This document shows positions 24,062-36,968 of a DNA stretch of 64,000 nucleotides, piece after piece. The stretch is from Pithys albifrons albifrons (lineage: Eukaryota; Chordata; Aves; Passeriformes; Thamnophilidae), in assembly GCF_047495875.1 (NCBI RefSeq), contig NC_092463.1, forward strand, positions 33,917,724 through 33,981,723, given 5' to 3'. The translations under genes were made by a program, and so were the position numbers. Within the stretch, counting starts at the first letter, position 1; every line of letters starts with the position of its first letter. Under the pieces are notes generated by a model that made no database searches, was not told the DNA's origin, and saw nothing but the letters and a program-made list of their open reading frames with translations.

Positions 24062-25251
24062 GACAGGCGCTTGGCCGCAGGATGAGTTTGACGGTAAACC
24101 GCTACAAAACCACGGTGTAATACAAGTGGAAATCCTTAGCGTTGCTTTCAAATTCCAGACAGGCAGATTCTTAATAAGGACAGAGTGGGTTGGACAAGAT
24201 GCAAAAGTCAGACTGGGGGGATTTGCTCCCGTTGTTCCTGAACGCTGGGACAGGCATGCCAGTGCCTATTGCCGTAAACGTTAAAGAAGTGAGTGCCTGC
24301 TAACAGAATGCTCTTTGCATATTTTGTGCAACTTCATATTCTGTAACTTGGATTATTATTTTCTTTGATCAGTGAGTTGTAATAATTTTCACATGTAATT
24401 GTTCCCAGAATGCAGTGCCAGATACATATGGTGTTATAATAATTTAAATAACAATTAAGTCTCGCAATAAATTCAGATAATCTTTCAGAATACATTGGTT
24501 TTTATTTTGTGCTGTAAATCTTGTTTGATCACTGTTAAACTCTTTTAAGTTTTCATCATAATTTGCAATTCCATTGAGAAGAGCTTGTAGCCTGATTTTA
24601 ATTTTTTGTTTTTAAAGGAAAACCAAACAGAAGAGTTTCAGCTCTTTTCCCTTTAATGTCATTGTTTTGAATTCCAGGCTGAATATTTTTGCACAGAATT
24701 TTTTTGCCGTTTTAAAAGGGGACACCTTGTTTTCTGTCAAATTTCTTACAATTTTCTAAGCCCCCTTTCTGTGTATGTTCAAGATATGAAATAAAATTTT
24801 ATAGAAATGTATTACTTTAATAGCATGCATTGGACCAACCTTAATTATTTTCATTCTGGCATTTCCTTTAACCTGGAAGGAGAATATTTGTACTTTGGAG
24901 GGTTTGGATGCCCTGGCTATTTCTGCTGTTTAAGCTGTGGAAAGACAGCAAATGAAAAAATTCATTTTTCCAAGTTTTTTTCATAGAAATGAACTAATAA
25001 TTGCCTCTTGGCTAGCGTGTGGAGGAATGGATGTGGAAATGGAAAGGTTAGGTATGCAAACTAATTTTTTTATTTTATCATTTAGAATAGCTTAGTGATC
25101 AGAAATTAGATAATTAACATAACATGACTCCTTCAACTTCTCTAATTAAGACCATAGCCATATGTTTGTTTTCTTAGCATTATATACTTGTGGTCTTATC
25201 ACCACAGGCATACAGATTTATGTTCCTGTTAGACCTGGTATACTCAGTTTA
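24062..25251. other. Intron 1, transition from CpG island to AT-rich DNA
   Basis: The segment 24300-24500 is AT-rich and repeat-free with several POU/homeodomain-like cores (TTTGCATATT, GTAATAATTTTC, CAATTAAG). It could be a conserved element, but nothing else supports this. Confidence 0.4.
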
Positions 25252-25350
25252 GAAAATAACCATAACTGCACCCTAGGGTCATATTCAGATGGAATTTAAA
25301 TTTATTTAGGAGTAATTCCGTTGAATTAATTTAAAGTTCTGTATTCATTT
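25252..25350 (-). repeat. Possible ancient amniote repeat fragment
   Basis: Read on the minus strand, ATTCAACGGAATTACTCCTA with the sequence that follows resembles a widespread amniote repeat containing TTCAATGGAGTTACTCCTGA. The match is by memory and strongly diverged. Confidence 0.3.
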
Positions 25351-28300
25351 TTAAATGAGGACATAGAAAAAATTATCTGGGCACACTATTAGTCTTGTCT
25401 GTTGTAGAGACTGATGCACATGGCTCCAGAATATATTAATACAGAGTGATTAAAGTTTGTCATGTAGCTTAGTTTCATTGCATTCAGTTTTGTTTTAAGT
25501 AAGGTATTGTATTTCTTTTTTCCTTGGTAGACCTCTGTTTATGTGTGTATTACTAGTTTCCATCTAAACCCAAATGTACATTTTTTTCACTTGTGACAAA
25601 TTAGGACCTGTATAATAGATTAGAGAAATAGAAAATTTGTTTATTGTTTACCCAAAGTAACTTACTGTGTTTAAATGCAAAATTACACAGGATGTAGCAC
25701 CTTGGGATTTTTTACAAATATTGCTTGTTAACATCTCTTGTATCCAAACTGTGAAGGTCTTTTAGTTAAGAGTCAATGATAAGAATAAAGTCCATAATTA
25801 GGACATTTTTTCAATGTGAATGAACCATCATCCTGAAATCAGGAAAAGTACATTAGTGTATACACCATCTATGGACTTGCACATGTCATTCATATCTACT
25901 TTTGAGTCTCTGTGCAGAAAGTTGTAGAATTAAGCTGCCTTACTGAAACAGGAGGAGATATCAAAATGACGGATTGAAGAACTGTGGAATTGGTAAACTA
26001 GAGGGTTGTGGCTTATGCAAATAGGAAGTCTCACTAGTTTGTGCTTAGAAAGCGGAGTTCTAATATTTGTTAAGAAGTTCTGCAATATGTGAAAAGGGTG
26101 TGACTATGGAAGTGTCATATTCAGCCCCAGTGCTTAATGAAATGTTCAGGTTAAAGATACTGCTCACTTAGGTTCCAAACCTGGAGTTTCCCTCTCCTAC
26201 CTTTGATATGTAGTGCAGGCACAGATTTTTGTGATGGAGTAACAGAGTTGGGCTAACAACGGCCAAAGCCTTGTCATTTAAATGCTCCGGATATCTTCTT
26301 TTAAAAAACAAACACATGCGGAGACACAGAAATGTGGGGTAGGTAAACAAATGAAAAAGAGGAGAGATGTTTACGTTTGTGGTAATTGTTGGATTATATG
26401 CCTGGTCTGTATGCACTGTTGTGCACCAGTGCTTCTTTAGTAAAATACAAATCTGAATTATTCTGGTTGTCCCTTGCAAACCGTTCATGTTTGGAATAAT
26501 ATCTCTAACAGAACAGTTAATCAGTTACCAGTGGTGTGAGGTTATTGAACCTGGGTTAGTAAGTACTGGATTTTGTAATACTGAAGTTGGATAGAAAACA
26601 GGAATTGAGGTGCTGTGCCCAGAATTTAATCAATATTAGATCCAGCTCTACCAGTGGTGACATTGGTAAGTTACATAATCTGTGACCTTTCTTGTGTGTG
26701 AGGGATTAAAGCAGACCCTTGACTAGAACCATCCAGAGAGATCCGAATGATGTTGCCATCTCCACTAGCCGGATGGAAAAACACAGACTCTGGTTCTCTC
26801 TACTTGCTCTTAATTGTCTTTTTTCCCCTCTCCATCCCTATTTTCTTCTTATTTACCTCTCTTCTTATTTTCTTTCTAGCAAGCATCTAGTCTACCTGGT
26901 CAAAACTTGAGGTTTTGGTATGTGTTTGGTGTTTTATTCAGAACATGCCTGATAAAAATTTGTCACATCACATTTGGGGTTGGCTAATAATGCTTCATTC
27001 AGTTTGTCTGCTTTTGAGGCAGGTCTGTGAAAGAGTCATCACCAGACACAAACAGCGTTTTCTGTCTTTGTTCCTCATTTTGTATTTCTTGCTTGTTTAG
27101 GAAAAAACTCTCAGACTAACTTTTTTTTTTTCTGGGCTGCTTTTACTCTGTTTAGTATTGCTTTAAAAGAGGTATAACCTTTCACCTTTGGTTGTAAAAA
27201 TATTTTATAAAGGGAGTAAAGGGTTTTGGCAACATACAACCCTTCACTAATGATTTCTTCTTAAGGTTCATTGTTCTTCCTTTATGTAACAATTAGAATA
27301 TTTTGAATGATAGCTGTTGCCATAGGCCTCGTCAGTAAAGCAGACAAATGTTTCTGAATCTGTAACTTCAGACTTTGTTTGTCCTTTTAAGGCTGTAGTG
27401 TGAAAGGTGACAGCAGTCTGAGAGTCTGAGACCATTTAGCTGTTGAGATGACAAGGAGTGGACATTTCCTTGCAATGTATCACTTTGAAGCAAGCTTTCT
27501 TCTCAGAGGCTGAGGGCGTTGTCTACTTGAGAACCTCACCCAAAGAAGTCACTTGGGCAGATCGGAAGTTCACTGATATGAATGTTTTGTAAATATTATC
27601 TTTGAGAAATGTGGGGAACAATGTACTTAGGGTGTCACTGTATGTTGGTCAGACTATTTTAGAAATATATATGCTATCTGTTTGCTAAAAAGTTATATGC
27701 TTGTCTCCTATTTTATGAGGTACCATCTCACAACTTATCCCTAAGAGTCTTTGTTATTAACATGCAAGTTGCAAGATCATTTCTCAGTGGTAGTGCTATT
27801 CTTGTTTTGGACATGCATTGGAATTTGTGGTAAACTTTCTTACAGAGGTGTGTGGGAGGTTGAGGACTGACACTAGGTTTGCTAGGACTTACTGTCAAAT
27901 TGTCTAAATTGAAGTTGCTTAGTTTTTTGTTTGTGATCTGACTTTCCAAAATTATGCCTTACTGGGCATTCATCTTCAAAACATAGATTAAAGGCAGTAG
28001 CTTTTCCTGGAAGCCTTAGTTTTTTCTAAAAGCGTAGTTCAGCAAGTGAATTCTGGACATGGAGAAATGCTGTGCTTTCATTAAGAGTAAAACATTCTGG
28101 ATTTGGGGCAACATTGATTTTCCTTCTCAGCTGTAAGGCTGTTGTAATGTTGAGTTTATCCAGGGAATCTAGATCTCCCTCTTTCCCATTTGTAGCCATA
28201 CATCTTCACCAAAGTGTTTCTTTCTGGTTTCTGATAGGGCTATGATGATAAGCTTTAATGTCTTGTGGATGTGATCCAGGAAATCACATAGTTTCTTTTC

Positions 28301-30680
28301 TGTAGTTTATCTGTGCTTTACCCTTTAAACTAAAAGAGAAAGAAAGTCCTGGCTTTTTCCTCTCATTTTTTTAATGCGCAGTGTGGAACTAAACCAAGTG
28401 ACTGAAATCCCACTGATAGAGCAGACTCTTGCACTTACTGTTTAGTTTGTGTGCTACAATACTCTTTCTTTTGAATGGGAAGAAGTAGAAACACTGAAAT
28501 TAAAAGCGTCTAAAGCAAGAGATTAAAGCATCTATGTATAGTTGAGAAATAACAAATACCTACTTATGTAAGAAATAGCAATTAATTTGGAGGTTTATGT
28601 GCTTTTATAGAACAGGGGTAAGAAGTCTTGTGTACTCAGTTTCTTGATTTGGAGTTTACTTATCCAAATACAGTTGAAAGACTTCCATCTTCACCCACGC
28701 TCCATGTCTGTAGTTCATATTTAGAAGCACAGAGCATACCCATTACATTATGTTTTCATCTGCTTTTCTAGGTTTATATTTGTCTCCTTTTCTAGTACTG
28801 CAGGAAAACTTTCCATGTTACTTATCTTAAAAGTCAGTGATTGTGAATTTCATGGGGACCATCTTAGTTCTGGGATAACCTTTGTTTGGTCTGCTGGCTT
28901 TGTTACTTGGACAGTAAGAGAATATGTGATCATTGGGCCATGTTTTGGAGAGCCAAGCACACAAAAGCCTGATATGCAGACACAGCATTCTGCCTTTAAT
29001 GTTGATTTAGCCATATCTGTCTGTTTGGTTGTTTGTTTTCCAGGTGAGAAAGAGAGTAGTGCATCTTTGTTGAGAGGAACTTTTATATCATATTTCACCA
29101 ACAGCTTTTCTGAAAATGTCTATCTTGAAATTTAAAGCACTTTGAAAACAAGGAAGTTTGCCGTGCAGTGCCTTTGTGAAGTGAAAGTTAAATTTGCACT
29201 TTGCTTTATTTTTAACTTGGAACAGCTAAACAAGTTAATTTTCAGTATGTGGGAACATATTTTTTCTTATTCTGATGGTTGAAAGAGTTTTTCTGAGAGG
29301 GTATAATTTTTTTTCTTTTTGTAGATAGGCAAGTATGGATTTTGTTGTCTGCAGTTTGTGAGATTCTTATGCAACAGGAGGACATGATTAATAAAAATGA
29401 GAACAAATTTTAGTTCTTGTTGAATATTTATAAGGTCTTGAAGTGTGAATTAAGTAAAAGAAATAATTTACATTCTCTTCCTATGTGTAGATGTAGTATG
29501 AAACTCTTTACCGCTTAAATTGAAATGGTTCTATATGAGTAGTGTTGTGTGTGAGAGAATTCTTGAAAGCAGAATGCCTGAAAAAACTGTCCTTGGAGAA
29601 TAGGAGAGTAATAACCATAAGGGAAATGAGCAGGTAGCAGCCTTTTTCCTATGTAATGTTTTTAATTAATTAAGAACTAGCATAGCCTTTTAGGTTTGTG
29701 GCTGTGTTTTGTTTTGTTTTGCATTAAATCACAAAACAATTGAGAAAAAGAAGTTAAAATTTAAAAGGAACAGTAATTTCATAAAAAAGTACTTGGGAAA
29801 AATAGACTTAATTCAGCAGTTATCTTAGAAAATCTCATTTTGCAAGTAAGAGATTTGTGTGTGATGTTTTGTTTACTTGTTTTGTTTTCATCCTAATTTA
29901 CTGAGGCCTCTTTTATGCCTAACTTGTCAAGTGGAAAAAAATTAGCATAATCCCTTAAGAATAATCTTCTGTGTACATTTTGCAAAATCCTGCAGAACAG
30001 GGCTCTATCCTACTGTTACAATGGGGGTGAATGATATTTTGTTACGAATAAAATGCAGTGTCTGTTCCTCATACTATGAGATAAACAAGAAGACTTCCAC
30101 TGTCTGACTTCAATGATTAGGGAACAACTGTGTGTAACAAAATCTGGTTTTGGGCCGTGAAGTGTTTTTTGATATATACCAAGGCCTGAAAGAACTGACT
30201 CAATTTAGCTCCATAGGCAAGTTACCTAGAGCAGTAATCTTTAGTAGCTTTACATATGACACTTCATTATATATTCAACATACAAATTGTACAAGTAGAG
30301 CAATATAATAAATATATGAAGTATTGCTTATGTATTTAGGATTAAAGCTGTAGAAATATGTGTTTCTCAGAAATACTTTTTCCTTTCCTAATTAAATTAT
30401 ATCACTTACTATGTAGTAAAGAGCAGAAAGTGAAGAATACTTGTGGGCTTTGAACTATAATACTTCTGGGGCTTTTTAGTACTTACTGTGTGGTTATGAA
30501 ATTATAGATTTTCTTCATTGTCCTGTAAATTGTAGGGAATTTAAAATCCATGTGGAATATTTTCCCTTTGAAGAATCCCTTGCATGTATTTTTTTGGTTT
30601 GTTTTCCTTGCTATTGTGTATAACTTTTGAGATCTAAAAGTGGAAAATAGAAATAAAAGTATACATTAAAGTATATGGTG
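25351..30680. other. Intron 1, nothing recognised
   Basis: Ordinary AT-rich intron with a poly-T tract near 27120. Frames of up to 106 codons show no known domain. Confidence 0.55.
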
Positions 30681-30754
30681 TGTTTTGTTTTGTTTTGTGG
30701 TGGGGTTTTTTGTGTTTTGTTTGTTTGGTTTTGGTTTTTTGTTTTTTTTTTTTT
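30681..30754. repeat. T/G-rich low-complexity tract
   Basis: Repeated TTTTG and TTTG units grade into a poly-T run. The complementary A-rich open frame is an artefact of this tract. Confidence 0.9.
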
Positions 30755-33700
30755 AAGGGATGATTATTGGCTTTGGGTTTTTTTGTAAATGTGTGATGGA
30801 GAGGCTTAAAATTCATACTGAAATCTAGGAAGTGAGCTGTTTGTTCAGAATCATTTTATGGGATACTGTATGGATGAAAAATAATATGTATCCTTCAGGA
30901 ATTAAAGTGAATTGCAGTGAAGTGTCCTACAGATCTGCGCCAGAAGGGAAAGGTTTCTAGGACCTCTGGAAATGATGCTTGCCATGAAAAAGGCAAAAAT
31001 CCCATTTTCTCTTGGCAAGCTGCTTTTAATGCCCCGGGATAGGCCGCTTGGGAAGGAATTGATAGCAGGACCTGAGGTGAAGTCTGTAAGTCTTCATTCA
31101 ATAATTCTTGAAGAAACATTGAATGTGGCACTAGGTAGGAATTCTGCAAGCCAGTACAGTTCTACTCTGCTGGTTTTTACCCCTTCTTGAAAGAATTCTC
31201 ATGGGATTAGGAAGACAAACCAGACTGCGAAAGAGAAGATATTTGTGTTGGGCAGGTATGTATCTTTTTACCTAGGTATGTACAAATCCTGTCCTAGGAA
31301 AGTGCGTGTGGCAGGACATTTCTGGAATAAGGTTTCCAGATATTCAAACAGGTATTAGGAAGTTTCTGTCTTACCTGGTTCTTTTGTATGCTGTAGAGTA
31401 GTGGCAGTGCAAACAGTGAGAAGCCAAAGGCGTACTGTGTACTCCCTGTCAGAAACCTCAGCTCAGGAAAAAAGCTGGGAGAAAGCAGCAAGTGCCTAAA
31501 GTAAGTACCTGTCTGGTGAGAAAAATGCTTGTTGTTTACAGGAAAAAAAAAAGAAAAAGAAAAAAGGGAAAAGCCCTTCATAAGATTAAAGGGAATACAT
31601 ACTTCTCATTTCCTCTTTTTTAAGCCTAATTTCCCTTTTTAGTTCTGTGAATACACAAGGGGAGACATTAAATAAGCCTACAGCAAGTCAAGGAGTCTCA
31701 AAATCAGCTTCCTTGGAGAAATAAGCTGAAATTAAGCATATTGAGGAAAAAAGTTGCAAAATGTATCTTTAAAAGATAGTGCAGGGACAAAGTGTTTCTG
31801 TAGATAATACTGAGAAAACTCCAGGGATCCTGAGATAAAGTTGCAACAGGTGTTACGTGTGTAACTCTTGCTGATTAAATTCATAATTGCTGTAATACTC
31901 TGACTTAACACTATGAAAAAGATTTAGAGAATATTACAAAACAAATAGTATAATAAAGGGGAGTTTTGAGGGCAAGTTTTTGTAATCTGCAGGTTTTTCT
32001 CCTCCTGTCTTTATGATGTTGTAAAGGAATTCCTTCTTAGATAGTTAGATGTCTTGATAGATGCAGTAGGTCAGTGAGGAATAACTCCCTAACTACTGGC
32101 TTTAGCTGCATCTAAATCAAAGTACTTCTAGTTATTGTGAAATATACCTGTTGATGGGCTTTCTTAATGATTGCTGTAATCAAACAGACTGGAAAGTCTG
32201 CAGAGGGAATTGCTTTCCCTCCTAACCTCCTATTTTGAGGGATTTCAAACAATTCTGGTAATCCAGACATTTGTTCTGGCATTTGTTTAACAAAATAAAG
32301 AAAAGAATAAACAAGAACAAGATATGTAGAATAAACCAGGAGTTTTAGAAGGGTGTTGAGTTTTTTGAGAGAAATCTTAGAACTTTTTCAAGTGAATGTG
32401 ACTACAGGCTATATGATATAATTCTTTGGACAGAAGGCAAGGCACAGAGCTTCAAGAAGCTGGGAATGGTCATGTTAGTAAGCTGTATGTGGTTCAAGTT
32501 ATGTATATGTAAACTGTTTCAGAATCTAATGCGAGTCTGACATCTATTTTTTAGGAATGTGCCCTGTTCCACAGTAGGAAGGTAAGCTGTCAAACCTTAA
32601 GGTCTGATCTTGCCAGTTAAATTCCAGCATGGTAAGAATTAAAGCTATTACTAGTGTCTCCAATGTGCAGGACCTTCTTATCTGATTGATACTCAGGCTT
32701 TTTTTCTGAGCATCAAAGATCAAAACGGAAATGCAAAAGTTCATGTTAAAAGCAATTGATGAAAAAAGCAACTGATGAAGAATTTCCTGTGATCGTTAAG
32801 CTTCAAGGAAGCTCACCTGCCTGTTCCTATTTCTTTATTCTGAAGGTCCTAGTTCATGCACAATGGTTTCAGTACATGACTTTTCTCTTTGGCTTGGCAG
32901 TTGATCAAAGAGAATTAGTGAAAATACTAGTTGTCATTTCGCCATTGTTTTGTTAGGAAATTGTTCAAGTAGACTTTTTCGAGTCCTTTGATGAACAGAA
33001 CATCTTTCTGGAAAAGGCATCTGAGGCAAATTTCTGTATAGCATTAAACTGAGGCATCATGGATTATCTTTAATATTAGAAAAGTCTCTTAATTCCTTGA
33101 TAGTGTGTCTTGTATTTCATTATTGTTATGGGTAAGTTGCTGTGAGAATTCATCAAATCATAAGGGAGATCTTAGATGTGGCATAGTAATAATTTTTAGT
33201 ATTTCTTGCCAGAATAGTAGTGGCTTCCGGTACACTCCAGAATAATTTTAGCACGTCTTCAGATTATTCCTAGGATCCTTTTTCTGCACCAGATACATGC
33301 CTGCTAAAAATGTTCTACCTGTGCTTCAGTGTCCAGAAAGTAAAATCAGCTGTGCATATGAAAAATATGTGGATAAAAACTACTTTAAAATGAATGGTTG
33401 AGATCTTATTAGGATGTAGAAGGTAATCTAATGATTAGGGCACATTGAGGATCTTTTTCAATGTTTAAAATGTCATGAAAACATCAGCTTGGAGCCATGT
33501 GAGGCAATAGTAAAATACATACTGTAATTTCTTCAAAGTATAAATTTAAACTTAACACCCTTTAGATGCTGGCATTCCACCTAGCAGCCATTGCAGGAAA
33601 AAACCCCAGGCAGATGCAGAAATTCTTTATATTTTAAAAATTAGGTACTCTCTCAATTCTGCAATGATAAGTAGGCAATTAAAAATATTTTATTTTTTGT

Positions 33701-33931
33701 GCTGTACCTATGTTAAGTCATTTGACTATAATTTACTAAGTTAATTTTGTAATTTCATTCAATTAAAGTGAAGGCTGGGGTAGCAAGTAGTGCTGACTTA
33801 GAGAAGCAGATCTGTGTATTGGGGGCTTCACATTCGCACTGTTCAGAGTGTTGTGCCGCACTGTAGCTCAAAACCCTTGCAGCAACCTCAGTAATTGTTG
33901 GAGAACATTAGGTGGGCTCTTGGAGTACATC
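30755..33931. other. Intron 1, nothing recognised
   Basis: Purine-rich stretch near 31540-31570. I see no exon or repeat family. Confidence 0.55.
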
Positions 33932-34265
33932 TCATGGAATCATAGAGTCATAGAATCGATTGGGTTGGAAAAGACCTCCGAGATCATCAAGTCCAACCCT
34001 TGGTCCAACTCCAGTCCATTTACCAGATCATGGCACTCAGCGCCACGTCCAATGTCAGTTTAAAAACCTCCTGGGATGGTGAATCCACCACCTCTCTGGG
34101 TAGACCATTCCAATGCCTGATTACTCTCTCTGTAAAGAACTTTTTTCTGATCTCCAACTTAAATTTGCCCTGGCAGAGCTTGTGCCCGTGCCCCCTTGTC
34201 CTATTGCTGAGTGCCTGGGAGAAGAGACCAATTCCCACCGGGCCAGAACTTCCCTTCAGGTAGTT
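33932..34265 (-). mobile_element. CR1 LINE 3' end, well preserved
   Basis: On the minus strand an uninterrupted frame (34238-34020) gives the canonical CR1 C-terminus with GIGLFSQALSNRTRG, FTERVIRHWNGLP and REVVDSPSQEVFK. On the plus strand the element opens with the CR1 terminal repeat (TCATAGAGTCATAGAATC). It is 5'-truncated. The intact frame and near-consensus sequence suggest it is the youngest CR1 copy in the window. It lies antisense to GPHN in intron 1. Confidence 0.92.
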
Positions 34266-35469
34266 ATCTCATTTAGTTTTGTCCAGAATGAATTCAGTGT
34301 TTGTATTTTGATTCTTCTCTGCAGTGTGAATCGAGGTGTGGTGATTTGGGGTAGTTCAAAAGCCACACTCTTGAACCATAAGCACTAATATAGTCACACT
34401 ATTTTCTGGGTTTTGCCTCTGCAGGATTGTGTGCACCTCTTAGAATTCTTGTGCATGCCTGAAAGGCTTTCAGTAGGTAGCACTGAGGAGACTTTCCTAA
34501 TGGTGGAAAGTGGAAAGATGCTGGCTCTTGGACTGTTCCTGTGCATTTTGTGAAGGTGATATGGGCAAGGGCATAACCTTTGAATCTTTGGATACTCTGG
34601 AGAAAGTGAGACATGCTTTTGTCAACTAGCCATGAAAGTGCTCTTAAACTAGCATAAGTGCTGAAGTAGGTAAAAGTATTTCAACTGTCCAAAATTAGCC
34701 ATAGAATTACAAATTTTTGTAAAAGCTATAGATGAAGAAATGACAGAAGCAGCATGTTTACAATAACACTTAGTTTGAACATGCCCTGCCTGTACCTATC
34801 TGCCTCCTCTCCTAGGAAAATACCTGCAGCAGCTTGTCAGGGGTTTTAGATACCTGCATTCACTACATCTCAAGGTGAGTTATTCAGAGATAATTTTCTT
34901 CAGGTTTACCATGCAGTCTGCTGTCACTGGTCACTGTTCTAGAGCCCAGCAGGACTCTGTCCAGATTTAATCTTACACCTCATGGAATTTTGGCAGTGAT
35001 TCTGTCATCACTGCTGCCTGTTCACTGCCATGCTGTGCTGTGCTGGCATAACCTGTTGTGTGGCTGTGCAGGCAGAGAACTGAAACAGCTGAAACTTAAC
35101 CTGCCAGAAAAAAAAGGGATCTTTTTGGGCTGAATCAGCTGTGTGATCTGGTTCAGCACTGAGCTCTGCAGACTTCTGCTCCGGTAGGTGAATGGCGAGC
35201 AAGGCTGGCAATTTTTTACTTCCTTTGAAAATTTTTTTCACTTTTGTTCTTTCCTAGTACTCTTCTATCCTGCCATTTTTCACTCTGTGCAAAACAAATT
35301 TAACTGGCTAACCTATTCTTTTTGAGTGATTTGTTTTCTGCAGCCTGAACAAACTGAATCAACTCAGCAAGGGACCTCAGGAGTGCTAGTTTGAGGGAGG
35401 AACTGAATTGCAAAGGTGTGAGGGGTAAATGTGGGAGGTAGAACTTCCACTTCCTGAACACGGATCAAA
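34266..35469. other. Intron 1, nothing recognised
   Basis: Slightly more GC-rich than its surroundings near 34.9-35.2 kb, with no identifiable content. Confidence 0.5.
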
Positions 35470-35474
35470 CAGAT

Positions 35475-36044
35475 TGTCTTGGGTTGAGCTGGCAAAATGC
35501 CAACTGCCCAAGTACAGAGTTAGAGCGTCCCTCCCTCCAGCCGAGAAAAGGGAGAAAGGAAAAAAAACTTTCAAAACTAGGTTAATGCTTAAACCAACCA
35601 CATATATTTATACTGAAAAGAGAAAACCAAAAGAAACTACAATGCACGCTTACATACTCTACACAAGGTAGATACAACAACAATTTTCTGCCTTCCACCG
35701 AAAAACAGATTTCATCACTCTAAATCTATAAGCACCCAAAAGACACCCAGCAAGAAACAGAAAGTACAACAACAAAATGTTTCTACTTCCCTGAAACTAA
35801 AACAAAATACAATGTAGTGGCAGCAGGAACAGGGCCCAGCACAGCAGAACAACTGTAGCATGTCCTGCCTGTACTTCAGCCATGATGGAACTGGGCAAAC
35901 ACCTCCCACTCCTGCACTCATATCTTAGGTTTGTGTCATCTGGTATGAAGTATCCCTGGTTACCCAGTCAGGTGATAGCTGTCTCTTCCAATCCATGTAG
36001 ATTCTCCAAACCTGCCAATCTGAGGCCTAGCTAAAACCACTACA
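35475..36044 (-). mobile_element. Solo LTR, family A, copy 2
   Basis: It starts TGTCTTGGGTTGAGCTGGCA, ends AACCACTACA, and is flanked by an exact 5-bp target duplication CAGAT (35470-35474 and 36045-36049). The minus strand carries AGTATAAATAT (35603-35613), giving sense minus. It is 570 bp with no internal viral genes, and antisense to GPHN in the intron. Confidence 0.88.
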
Positions 36045-36258
36045 CAGATGTATTCTGTTTTGTGTAGTTCACTTGCATCAATTTTGAAGGTAGTCTTGAC
36101 ACTGCTTTTTCTGGCTGTGTTGTCTCCTTTCTTGCAAGTATTGCTTTGTCAGGCCAGATGTTCTCTTGGTGTTATTTACTGGCTTGTCCTGATGGAAAGC
36201 AGAGACACTGCCTGTGCTGAATGAGCTGAAAAAAACCCACAGTCAAGGAAGGGAACGA

Positions 36259-36312
36259 TTTTACAGAATGATGAACGTTGGAAAAGACCTCCAAGATCAC
36301 TGAGTTCAGCTT
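36259..36312 (-). mobile_element. CR1 3'-terminal fragment
   Basis: ACAGAATGATGAACGTTGGA followed by AAAGACCTCCAAGATCAC matches the reversed CR1 3' UTR end (compare TTGGAAAAGACCTCCGAGAT in the copy at 33932). It is only about 55 bp. Confidence 0.7.
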
Positions 36313-36344
36313 TGACTGAAGTGGGCTCCTGGAGCTGGGAAGGT

Positions 36345-36445
36345 AAATTGTTTAAGGCTCTGTTCTGCCATTATCACCCCAAGAAACACTTTGGCCACCT
36401 GTTTGGCTTTCCCGGGTCTTGGTTTCCCCATCTACTTGTCAGGAA
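36345..36445 (+). mobile_element. Possible MIR-like fragment
   Basis: GTCTTGGTTTCCCCATCT resembles the MIR 3' segment CTCAGTTTCCCCATCTGTAA. The rest is too diverged to confirm. Confidence 0.3.
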
Positions 36446-36456
36446 TGGGAGCATCA

Positions 36457-36525
36457 GATTATAGAATCATAGAATCATGGAATGGCCTGGGCTGGAAGGA
36501 ACCTCAAAGCTCATGAAGATCATGG
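36457..36525 (-). mobile_element. CR1 3'-terminal fragment
   Basis: ATTATAGAATCATAGAATCA followed by GGCCTGGGCTGGAAGGAACC is the reversed 3' tip of a CR1, with its octamer-like ATAGAATC repeats. It is of a different subfamily from the fragment 150 bp upstream. Confidence 0.8.
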
Positions 36526-36889
36526 GCTTTGCCCATTATGGGAAATTTTTTTGAGGAGGGCCTAAGTCAAGACGTGTTTTCCCATTTTGTACCTAAACGT
36601 CTTTGATTCATGTGAGTAGTAGCTGGATGAGTATGAAGGTTGTGCTAGGCATTTGTGCCTAACGAAGAGCTGAACATCTGGGAACTTGCATATGTTGGGT
36701 AACTAGAAAAGATGAATGTTGGACTTCTGCAGTGTTAAATTTGGGAAAAGGTCAACACTGTTACACATTTACAGGCAAGTAGGGTCTCTTTTTATGAATG
36801 TGTTAATTTTTAATAGTCAAAACTTCTAACATTTAGTTTTTCTAACTTATTATCTTGACTACAGTACTCCTAACAATTAATTTGAAGAC

Positions 36890-36917
36890 TATATACGTAT
36901 ATTTATATATATATATA

Positions 36918-36964
<47 letters not shown>
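36890..36964. repeat. (TA)n/(TG)n microsatellite
   Basis: TA dinucleotide runs flank a short TG run. It is likely to be length-polymorphic. Confidence 0.95.
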
Positions 36965-36968
<4 letters not shown>

